DNA of 64,000 nucleotides from Nectonema munidae (taxonomy: Eukaryota; Nematomorpha; Nectonematoida; Nectonematidae): positions 62,001 to 126,000 of the forward strand of contig JAUIRK010000061.1 in the NCBI GenBank assembly GCA_030549495.1. Reading direction: 5' to 3'. The translations under genes were made by a program, and so were the position numbers. Below are positions 12,819 to 25,000 of the stretch, piece by piece (the stretch's first letter is position 1; every line of letters starts with the position of its first letter). Under the pieces are notes generated by a model. The model worked only from the letters and a program-made list of their open reading frames with translations, ran no database searches and was not told the DNA's origin.

Positions 12819-13026
12819 ATGAGACTTTTTTTCATAGTGGATAATACTCTGCGATGCTCTAAATGCTATTCCACGAATATCGACTCAGATGCGTCACGTG
12901 GCCACTCTGTTTGTATTGATTGTGGATGTGTTGTTGAAAGTTCTCTCATTGTCACCGATGCTGATACATTTATGCAGGATTCCTCTGGCAAAATTTCTGT
13001 CATGGGGACTTTTGTTAAAGACTCCG
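12819..13026 (+). CDS. BRF1: BRF1 exon 1: zinc ribbon
   Basis: Encodes the N-terminal zinc ribbon with CSKC and CIDC metal-binding pairs and the conserved ARG/SRG turn, followed by the VESSLIV strand. In TFIIB relatives this ribbon contacts the polymerase. The donor is TCCG/GTAAAG (phase 1). The N-terminus (MRLFFIV...) is longer and more hydrophobic than usual, so residues 1-6 may be intron sequence if an acceptor at 12837 is used. Confidence 0.9.
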
Positions 13027-16000
13027 GTAAAGCTGAAATATTTCTATAGGAACATTAATAATAATTATATTCACTTATTAAATACGAGCAGGTAGCAACG
13101 GTTTATCTTCAAGACACACTATATATAACAATGTCAATGGTGGACCTAAGGTGAAAGGGTTATCGAATGAGGACACCCTTTTTCTAAAATTTGTGATAAA
13201 ATGTTTATCTTTAAGTTAAGTAATTAATCGGTAACCTGATAAAAATTTGTATTTGGATTTTTGTAAAAATTATGGAAAAATGTTTTCCTATCTATTTCTA
13301 AAATTAATACTTAAGATTGGTACTTTGGTTACCATTTGTCAAGTTTAACATAAGAAAGCAGACTATTAATATTCAATAATGTGGTCCATAAAGTACTAAG
13401 GAGTCCATGAGTCGAAGATTGGAATCTTGCTGTAAATGATCATTGGAATGCGCTACTAATCGGATCTTCTCTGGCTAGAACTTGCAAAATATCTACAGCG
13501 TCATTCAAAAGTCTTCATACATAGGGAAAATTTATTTATTTATTTTAAAAAGATATAAATGATACAGTGTATTTATGTAATAGGCTTTATATCGTTAACA
13601 TTATTTTTCAAAGAAAGCAACATTTTTGGTTTACTGGAATAATAAACTTACCATATCTCATGTAAACCAAAAAATTTGTATTTAAGCATTAACCCTTGCT
13701 TGACGGACTTTATGTTTTTTACGCTTACAACATGCAAGCGTCAATTACGGAAAATTTTAATTATTAACCATTTCCATGTAAATGTTCATAAAATAATGAA
13801 AAACGATATTTTTACATTTTGTGCATTGTCTTGAGGTTCTGTTTCTTTTTGAAACACAGAGGGAACAGGAGACTTTGTTCGAAGATGTCTGCTCAACTTC
13901 AGTACGATTTTCAAAACCATAGTAAGACAATAAGTGCTTGACGTCTAAGGATAATTCTGAAGTGAGAGATCTAACCAACACTTATATCAAGATAATTAGA
14001 AAAGGCAGCAAAAGTCCATCTTCTATTGGGTTTATATGATTTATAAGCTCTTACCATTTTGTTAACGACATCAACTCCCCCTTTGAATTCGTTATACGCG
14101 AATAAGCTTTCAGGTTTTGATGCGGTACTGCTTATTTGTACGTTTTTATGTTGTGAAGACATAATCTACACAACTTTAAAGTTCCGCACAGCGTGACGTT
14201 TAGGGATGTAAGCACTCAATGAAACTAGTTAGAGTAAATAGTCCTACTATCACTTTCGCTAAGTTTGAGCTCTCTAAGATACGGAGGCCTAAATACGAGG
14301 GGAATGAATTTTCTATTAGACATAACCCTCCCGCACAAGAAAATATTCCTTTCACTACACCATATAGCTAGATCATGACTCATGAAAAACCTGTCAGTAT
14401 AGATGCCGCAGCCTTTAGGAATATTACTATTTTCTATAAGGCGCTTACAAATATTCAAGCCTGAAAAATAACTTGAATCAGAGAGTCCGCTAACATACAT
14501 TTCTGGGGACAAACAATAATAAACTTTGCATCATTTATATGATACAATTTCTTCCCATAGTATCCCGGTTTTTTAGGATCGTATATTTTGATTGGGCATC
14601 CTCCCCTAAACGTCACTAGCTGTTCATCTATGGTAACGGCAGAATGAGGATTCCAATACAATGGAAACACATAAAAATGGTCATGTATTTTTCGTATAGG
14701 ACTAATCTTGTTAGAATTTCTTTCACTTTTTTTTTTTATCAAAATGTAAGAATACGTGAATGAGAGTGAACATATCTCTCCCCAAGCAGCTTCGTAAAAA
14801 AGGCCTTGCGGATTTAGAAAACAAATCGGCAGCTTTGACTTTCTGGTCTCCATTTTGGCCAATGTAAATCAATAAGCCAAAATAGGCTAAGAGGTGAGAC
14901 ACACTAAACTTTGTGTAACAATGATACATGTTTGAGTACTTTGGGTTTGCCGATCCTAAAAACAAATTTTTGCATCTCTAATATCAGAATCAACAATGAA
15001 GCTGTTGAAAGTTGAGGAAGATTCAAGACGACATTATGAAACAAAGAAAATGGTGAGAAAGAGAAATGGAATGTATCAAATGATAAGTATCAAGGCAATT
15101 AGCGGTATATTACAGAGAGATAATTGAAGATGTTCACAGAGTTCATGAAAAATATGTACCTCGCCAGTTCAATGTAATCACGACACATTATTATACATGA
15201 GTATGATGGCATGTTGAGAAAAACACGATAGAAATATAGGATGTGTTTTATATTACGTAATCATGATGACCAACAACTAAATAAATATTTATAGAGATCG
15301 TGACGTACAATATAATTCAATATATCACTCACCTTCACTAAATATAACATAAATTATAAATAATCATCTCTATATCACAAGATTCATCGAAAATTAGTTC
15401 GTATTGGAAACTTGACAGCAGCTTTGTGGGCAAACTTTCCGATCTTTACTAGATACCTCGCTCTCACAGCAATCGCTTGTGCGATTTTTGGCAAGAATAG
15501 GATGATTTTACTTTGTGATTACAATGAAATTTAATGTTCAGTAGTAATTGCAATATATTCAAATATTCTATAAAGTGGTCAAAACTCAAAATTTGGCAAT
15601 CAAAATTCTAATTTCAGAACTTTGAAGGATTTCATATGTCATATGAGGTTTCATTTTATACCATACCATATTTTTTTTAGATGGCGTTAAACACAAAAAA
15701 AAATTGATCATCTTTTCTGAAATGTATTAGATGTTTTTCTCTAAAACTTTAACTTGATTTTTTATTGTCCTTTCAATTTATTCTCTTTTTCATATTTAAA
15801 ATCTTACTTTAATGATTTAGTCCTACTACTCTGGTTGCCCTTTTTATAGTTCAGATTACGATTTTTTTTGAATAGGGGGAATCCCCATTGAATATATAGG
15901 GGCAAAAATACCGAGTACCTCAACGGTGTTAGAAGTACAAGTCCGTCAAGCCAGGGTTAATAAAGGCAGACAATTATATATTTTTTTTAATAAATTCTTT

Positions 16001-19000
16001 TTTTTTTTTATGTATGGCAGCTTTTGAATTACTATGTAGTATGCAATGACGGATCCAGAAATCGACTATAGGGGGGCCTAATTTGAAATATTAATTTTGT
16101 TGTTTTTTAAAGTTCAGACGTTGTTTGTCATCATCGTCTCCGTCAATATTTCTTAACAAAAACTGAAGGGAGGGAAGATCAAAACACTAATGATAAGGGG
16201 CGTGCGCCGCCTTGTATAGCCATGTATGATCCCCCGTGCCCCTTAGTCGTCTCTTGAAGGAACGTCTGCTGGATTTTTTTCTTGACGGGATATATTGGGT
16301 CGTGCGTTGAATCTTCTTGAGCAAGTTTGGGAATCTTCTCTTAAAACTCAAGATATTGCGGAGAGTTTTCGATTCTGAGCCGTTGTTGAGGGCGACCTGG
16401 GCAGCTACCATGATATCTGAGAAGAAGGTAGAGTTGTCCGGGTATTTAGGATTTCGTTCGGACCCACGATTGCTATCTTTTTGAGAGTAGCGTCCATGAA
16501 TATCGGTATTGAACATGGGTGAATACTTGCGAAATTTTCGCGGCACGCATCTCAAAAAATATTGGATGTATCCCAATATCTTCTGGAACGGCTTGATTGG
16601 AGGTTCGTCTTCAAAGGAGGCTCCTGCCAGTATTGACAAAGCTGCTTTTAGTTTGGCTTTGGTTGATGTTTTCAGCTTTAAACATCTATTTTCTAGGTTG
16701 ACTATCACTCCAAGGAAGTTGAATACTTGCTTAAGTGTGGCAAAGGACTTCGATCCATTCAGCACCATTCCGTGTTGCTCGCAGAAGCTTTGGAATCGTC
16801 TTGCAGTTGTTGCCAGTTGGTCTTTATCTTCTCCCAGTATTAAGAGATCGTCTAGATATAAGAGAGTTTTAATGCGGTACTTACATGATTCTTTGAAACT
16901 GGCGATAATCTTTGCTAGTGCAAGCTGGAGTACTTCTGGGCCAAAATTTGCCCCCATAGGTAGTACTAAGAATTTATAGGTAGTGTTACAGGCTTTAAAG
17001 CAGAATAAGTCTTGGTATGCTTGATGTAATCTTATACCATAAAAGGCTGACGCAAAATCGAATTTCACTCCATATTTGAAGTTGATTTCAATCTGTGATA
17101 GCTTTAGTGGAACTGACAACCTACATTCCTGTGACTTAAACAATTTCTTTGTAAACGCAAAATTTTGGACGAACCTCACACCATCTCCATTCTTTGGTAC
17201 GCAAAATACTGGAGAGATGATTTTGGCTGTGTTTGTTTCTGCGATTACTTTGTTCTTTAGAAGTTCAGGTATAATCACCTTCTCAATCCACTCCTTTTGG
17301 TGTCTTGGAAGCTTTGCGAAACTTGGAAAGGATCCAAATGGGAGTGATGATATTATTGTAGGTGCGTACCCATTTTGAAGTATTTTCTTCGCTTTCGAAC
17401 TTTGTAGGTTGGCAGGCTTATCCATTTTTGATGTTGGCATTTGAAGTTTCCTTGTTAAAGGTTGCTAATTTCGGGACGTTCTCTAAGAACTTTCTAGCGA
17501 CTTCTTTCACAGAGAAATTTCTGGGCGATTCCAGTTCTTCTATCTGAAGATCTTCTTCCCTCAAGGCAGGTCCATATAATATTTCAGGGGGTCCACACGT
17601 GAAATATTATAAATTGGGGCTCCACAATGATATTTTGATCCTCCATGAAGAAAACCAGCTAAACGGTTTTTATTATAAAAAGTTAATTTTTCAGTATAAT
17701 TCCCACTTTATGAAATTTGATACGAATGGTTTCTTTTTTCATTCCTTTTAGCTCATATACTCACCCATCAGTCAGAACATTTAATAATAATTGTATTACC
17801 AACTCTATATATATAACATATATTGTAAAAAATATATATCAGATAAGAATTAAATATTTACACGAAGAATATATATACGTTGTGAACAAATCTAACTGTA
17901 ATTATAAATTGAATTATAATACAATAAACAAAGAATAATTATAAACATATTTAAAGTAAAAATCATAAGTATATTAACTTTCCTCTTCTTAGTACATAGC
18001 ATTTTTTTATCAACATATCGTATTTTCTTGGACTTTCTCTTTTTTCAAAAGTATTTAAGTTCGTGATATATAACGTAAGTTTTTTATAATTTTAAAGTAT
18101 ATGTTTTAACCCTGATTGCGTTTACACACAGGAAAGAAAGATAAGCCAGTTGAATACTATAAAAAAACTTCGTGATGACTTTAAAGCAAGAAAAGTAGTG
18201 CCTCAAATGTTTAATAACAAAGTAAGTAAAATGAGTGATGGTTTATTGGCATCTTATGAAATTAGCAAAGGCAGGAAAACTTCCACTATATTTGAGAAAC
18301 AGTTATTCTATCAGCAATGCCTGTTATACTTTCCTCACTTATGAAACATAGTGCAAGTGAAATTACTCAATTCATCCTTTTTGCAACTTTTATTGATGAA
18401 ATGGCAGAGGATGTAGAAAAACAATTGATAGCTTGTTTGAAAGTGAAACAGTTTGCTCTTCAACTTGATGAATCCACTTTGATAGAAAATGAGGCCACTT
18501 TTTTAGTAAATGTTAGATTTTACAGTGAAGGACCTAAAGAGGAAATGCTTTTTGATAGAAGTCTTACGACATACTATTTTATGAGTGCACGTCTGCATGG
18601 TGCTCTTAGTGCCGTAGTACAAGTAGTTAAGCATATCAAATCAAATTCTCTCCGAGATTGCCTTTTTCATGAACTATGTAAACAAAAATGGAGAGGAGTT
18701 TGAGCGGCTTGTATTTCCCACAGAGGTGCGATGGCTATCAAAGAGGGATTGTCTTCAGCGTTTCTTTACACTTTGGGATTCTATTGCTTCTTTTCTTGCT
18801 AACACAAAATTTAAGATGTGTTTTACTTGATGGATATATTTGAAAAATTGAATTCACGCAGCTTCAAGGAAAAGATTCTGATCTGATAACTAGTAAATGT
18901 GCTATTGCTGCTTTTCTGAGGAAGCTAAAGTTATATCAGAATTATATCAGGCATCGTGCATTTGAACAGTTTCCTTGTTTGGCCTCTGTTAGCAGCGATT

Positions 19001-22000
19001 TACAAGTTGAAGATCTTGTATTATATGTTGAATATTTGGAAAATAGGCATGAAGGTATGCAAATTCGATTTAATGTTCTTCTCACGATGAATATACCAAC
19101 GGGGGCTTCAATTCCTTTCGAAGTTGATGTTGCCAATTTAGACATATCTTTGTTAGGGGCCATTATTGAACTACAAAGTGATGAAGTAGGCAGAGAGCAC
19201 AGTATGTGGAAAACAAATGATATTGCTTCAAAGTACCCTTTGCTCTGGAATAAAGCCCAGCTCTATGTTATTGTTTTTCCAACATCTTATCTTTTTGTCT
19301 AATTTTTATGAAGAGGTCCACGAAGAAAAAAAAGAGAAAATGGGTCCATTGGTAAAAAAGGTTGAGAACCACTGCCCTACACTAATCCAGTTTGCCCAGT
19401 AGAGAATATCTACCTAGAAAAATTGCTAAAAACAGTTTATCCTCTAATTTTTCTAGTATTTTTAAAATTAAAACATAATAGCAAAGCTGATTATATTTAA
19501 GTATTGCTAAAATAAGTAGTGTCACATATTCAAACTGGTAATTAAAAATATTTATAAGTAGCTTATTTTTGAGCGAAGAAATCAAGAAACTTTTCATTTA
19601 GTTTTCTATAACTTATCAATTTCTGATCGAGTAATAGTGAACTTTGGATTTTTTATTTACCCTTTTTTGGTTTTCGAAAATGAATCGTTTTCGTTTCTTT
19701 TTGGGCAAATTTTTATATAACTTAAATCAGACTATTTTATTTCGTCGTCCACACTAAAACTGATAGGTTAATGAAGGAGCACCACGCTATTACAAAATTA
19801 TTGTATTTTATTTTTGAAAGTTCCTTTTTTGCTGGTGGCCCGTAGTTTCAAATTATTCAGCTTATTCTACGTGAAATAGATAAATATCATTAAAAAATTG
19901 GATATACTTATTTTCTGAAGATACTATTCGTGAATTGATCTTAATGAACTTGGTGAAATCTATCCTCTCCTTTTGAAGAGAGTACCTCTTTACGAAGCAA
20001 TTACCGTTTTATGATATTTTAATTTTTTTTCTCCTACTTTTAAAAGAATTTTCCTCTCCATCATTGAAATACATTCCTTCTACACCTGTTTTTCCCCTGC
20101 TTTTCTATTTTGATTAATACGATGTGTTTATTATTATTAATGACCCAAAGCATAATGTGTCGTATTCACTGCAACGTCCAAAATGTTTTCGATTAAGGAG
20201 CGTTAGCTAATTCCAAAGACTCCTCATTTATTCGTGGTGAGGGTGTTTCTGCAAATACCTCGGATTCTTCTTCCACCGTTGTGAATGCGCGACGAAATAT
20301 AGAACAAGTGGCATCTCAACTTCGTTTGAATACGCATTGCGTTGAAGCTGCGCTAAACTTTTACAAACTTGCTCTGATGAAAGGCATCACTAGATCTCGC
20401 CCCAACATCATCGTTGTGTCTGCGTGCCTATATCTTGTGTGTCGAACAGAGGGTAATGTCTTCTATTTTTGTCTAACTTTTCTTAATTTAAATATAACAG
20501 TAAGAAATAAATGTTTGAAAAGAATCTTTGGATCATATGTATAGTAAAATAATATTTTTAAAATCCATTTCCTAAAAAAAATAAATTGAAGGCCGTTACA
20601 TTTGGGCAGCTATTTTGTGAAAAAATAATGATTTTGTGATACCATCGATATTATCCATAAATACTTTTGGTTGTAAAGATATCCCCCAGGTCGTAATACA
20701 TGTTAAAATATAACATATTTCCAGATAATAGTAATTTTTCTAGCTCCAAATGCTGTTTTTAACGAAATTGGACACACACAACGGCGTATTCAGAAAATTA
20801 TTTCATGGGGGCGTTTGTAAAAATAATCACCATAATTATGTGGTTATTATTAACCCTTGTGCCCTCAAAAAAAATTAATGAATATACTCTTTGGGTCCAA
20901 ATGGACCCAATGTATATTAACTAGTTAAAATATAGCGGTTTCATTCAAAAAAATGACAAATTTGAAAAAATTTATTGAATACAAAGGTTACACACTTTTT
21001 GATGATGATTTTTGCAAACAAATTTTGTACATTTTGCACAAAAAGTGTCAAATTTATTATCATTTGAACAGAAATAATATCTTCCTCGTTTTCTTTTTTT
21101 GGTATTTCTTGATTTGGTTTTACAAGTTGTATAATATTCTAAGATGCAACGTTTCTGGGTAATGTTTTTCTTCTTTCAATCATCGCTGAAGACAAACTTT
21201 TTCCAAGCTCTACTAAAAATAAACGCCTTTTGTATTTACATTTTTCCATCCAATTTGGGTGTAATTCGGTGAACAAAGCATAAGCATTCAAAGCGGAAAT
21301 ATCCAAAATATTTCCAAATACTACTATAGGCCATCGATTTGTTTTTCTTCCCACTGTATAATTGGAACACATTTGATCAAATGTATCAACTCCTTTTTTG
21401 TCTTATTGTAGTCAGAAATAATCTCAGGAAGTTTTTTCTCGTTCTCTAAAATTTTTGAATCATGATGATACGTGCTTTGTAAAACCACACATTTATTTTT
21501 CTTTGATACATAAGAAACAATAGTGTTGTTTTATGTAAAACAAAAAATTGAGCTATAAATGGGACGCTTTTTGTGACGAGCAAAGTTGTACGGAAGTGAA
21601 GTTTTGTTTTTTCTAATGGTTGAAATTGATGTTATTTTGTGCTTTGAAAGTAGTTTTTCACTTAGTCCAAAGATGAAAAAAAATTATCAAATGTCACGTT
21701 GTGTCCTTTCAATCCTTTTTTTTTTCAATCAAGCACAACTTTTTCTGCAATATTTTTTTCAATTTTAGAATTAGGCTGCTTTCCAAGATAAGGTAAAAAC
21801 TTCCAAACATAATGGTTTTCATTATCGCACAGAATCCAAAATTTTAATCCGTATCTGTGTGGTCTATTAGGCATGTATTGCCGAAAAGGACACCTACCTT
21901 TGTAGCTTCTCAATTGTTCATCAATTGTCAAGAAAAATTTTGGATTATATAGCTTTTCTGGAATTGCTAGTCTCCATTCTTCCCAGACATCTCTAATAGG

Positions 22001-25000
22001 AGCAAACTTGTCTGTTTCTTTTCTTATATTTCTTGTAGAAATGTCGTCAAATCTCAAGGAACTTGAAATTATTTCAAATCTTTTTCTTGACATTGCTTGA
22101 AAAACGCTTCTTCCATTTTCTGGATGCCAAAGATTTTTTGTTGGTTCGTTTTTAGAACGGAAAACGCCAGCAAGTATCAAAACTCCAAAGTAAGCTCTAA
22201 TTTCTGTTTCATCAATATCCTTCCATTCCTCTCCAAACTTTAAAGCACCTTTAGAATTTGAACACTTGATAATAATATTTAAAAAATTTTTGTGGAAAAA
22301 AAAGCATGAAACTAGAAAAAATATCAGATATTCTAGAAATAGCATAACTTGTTGGTCCAGGTTTTGATAATATTCTCACTTTTATTCTTGCTAGTAGTAC
22401 TATCACAATAAAATTTCCATTCTATTTTACCATCTTTAGAAAAACAGGTTCTTGAAGTAGTGCTTGAAGAATCATTATTGTTGATTGAAGAATCACAAGA
22501 AAAAGAAGAGACACTTGTATTTGTAGAGAGATTGTTATCTGATGCAGAACAATTAGCAGAAAAGCTTGAAGATTCAGAATGAAAAATACTTTCTTCAGAC
22601 ATTTTATTTTCAGATTTGAAAGATAAAAAATAAAAGAAATTATGAAAATTAAACTCTAAAAAAATTATATAAACATAATATTCATCTAAAATATATAATA
22701 ATATAAACATAATATAAGATATGCATATATATTCAATATTTTATTTGTAATACAATTGAAATTTAGTCACAAAATTTTTTAATTTATATCATTTCAATCA
22801 TTCAAATCAATATTTTTTTGCAATTAGTATTTGTAAACACAGACATTTACGTGTTATACTTATAATTTGACTACTTTTTCATTTTATATAAAATTAAATG
22901 ATTTTATTATTCAAATATACCATTTTTTCTTTTTATGGGTCCAAATGGACCCAATGGGTATATTAGATAACTTGTTAATTTTTGAAGCATTGAAAACTTT
23001 TTTGTTAAATAATAAAAAAAAGGAATAGCTAAATTTTCAGAAAGATTTAAAATACAATGTTAAAAAAAATACAGTTAAAAATTTTTTTTGGGTCCAAATG
23101 GACCCGAGGGGGGGGGCACTAGGGTTAATAAAGTTGGGCCTTTAAAAGATTATTCGTATTAGATTAAATAGCTAATATATTTCTATTTACAAGAATAACT
23201 ATCTCAAATAAATTGAAAGGCAATATAAAAGATCCATACTTCATTTTAAGAAGTTGGCTGTTATGACCCAATGCCACCTTGAATACGCCACTGGACACAA
23301 ATATATACAAAATTCAGTAAAATCTCGTTATAACGAACTACCATGGGGCTTCAATATTAGTCCGTTATATCCGAATTTCGTTATATCAGGAAGGACATAA
23401 AATGGAAGAAAATTTGAGAATAAAACATGTTTAATTTTAAATACAAACACTTTATATGATACATATTGTAATAAACATATGTTACACACGTGTAAATCAT
23501 ACACAGTCGTCAATAAAACAAAAGTAAATGTAAATAGGAAGGGAATAAGAAGTCAAAATGTAAAAATAAAATTATTACGAGTCATTGGTTTATGATTTTC
23601 TGCTCTTTTACAAGACTTTAGCACTTGGCCATAATATCATCTGTTAACTCCACAATACGATTGAAATAATGTTCATCAAAACCGTTGATTAAATAATGGT
23701 CTTTTAAACATGAAAGATCTTCCAGTATACTCCCGTGATTTTGGGAATTACGTCATATCAGGGTAATTTATAATGACTTTGTGAGAGCTTCGAAATTTGT
23801 ACATTATACTCGGAATTTCGTTATAGCGGACTCTTTATATGCGGTTGTTTAAAAGAGAAGATTTTGTCCAGGCAAGCAAATTCTATACACTCTGTAAAAA
23901 AGACTATTGATTTAATTCTTGAAGATGCATCAGAGAAGATATAACTAACCCTCTATTTTTATCAAACCTTATTTTTAAAGTTTTGTTATTTTTATTTAGT
24001 AAACTTTATTTGCATAAATAAAATTTGTGTAATTACTTCATTTTATTATCTTAGCTACACATGTTTTTAAATTAAGTGTTAAGAAAATGTTAAGAATAAC
24101 CAATAAGTAACCTTATTATTTTTAGAAAATTCAGTATAGCTATAAATATAAAAAAGAAGTGTACTTTTATTTTCGAGTGAGACCTAAAGGTTAAGAAATT
24201 CTTAAGTAAATTATGTAAAAAAACTTTTATTATAATAAAATTTTATCTCCCTTTTTTGCTGCATTTCAGTAACTAGGTGTTAAAATTTTGTTTACTTCGA
24301 TTCTTAGCCTGGCTTCCCTTCAAGTGATTGTATTAAGTTGAGAAACATTAATGACGGATTTTATGTAATGAATACGCTCAATAGTTTATTTTTCCTGTCA
24401 TATTTTCTAAATTATTCATATTTTCATAAAAACATTCGTAAGAGTGATTACTTATTGTTTGTAATTATAAGAATAAAATTTATTTGCTAACATATTTGTT
24501 TAAATATTTATAATAAGAATTAGTCAGACATGATATTCATTCCGATATGAGAATATTTAAAAACGTTTAATTTACGAAAATACTTTTATTACCGTGAGTC
24601 GTCATACAAAGGCTATCTAGAGCTTCTTGTTGTTCGCATATAGAATATAATTTATGAGAATGATTGAAAATTATTGAATTTTGCCAATCGGATCTGAGAT
24701 TTTAATAAATTTTTATCCAATGAGATGAAAGAGTTTCCATACTCAACCCTCTTGTGACAAAAAAGACCATAACTTAAAAAATATAATGTACTTATATATA
24801 ATTAACATAATATAAAGGATCTTTTATGAATGCATTAGGTCTTCCACACTTGCTGATAGACTTTGCCGAAGTTTCAAATTCGAATCCTTTCGTTATCGGT
24901 CGCATATTCTGCATCCTTTGCCAAGAACTCAACATCAACGTTTCTCTTTCTGATCCGGCGTTGTTGGTCCCTCGTTTTGCTCATAGCATGCAACTTGGCA

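Larger units (their letters stand above)
20779..23293. mobile_element. 8-bp-TSD DNA element split by piggyBac copy 3
   Basis: The ends are CAACGGCGTATTCA at 20779 and, inverted, CAGTGGCGTATTCA ending at 23293. They are flanked by GACACACA (20771-20778) and GACACAAA (23294-23301), 7 of 8 identical. Without the piggyBac only about 240 bp remain, so this is a MITE. The 8-bp duplication fits hAT or P-type elements. It lies in intron 2 of BRF1. Confidence 0.72.

Noticed and set aside
16509-17547. + strand open frames of 61-156 codons
   Set aside because: Shadows of the reverse-transcriptase fossil on the - strand.
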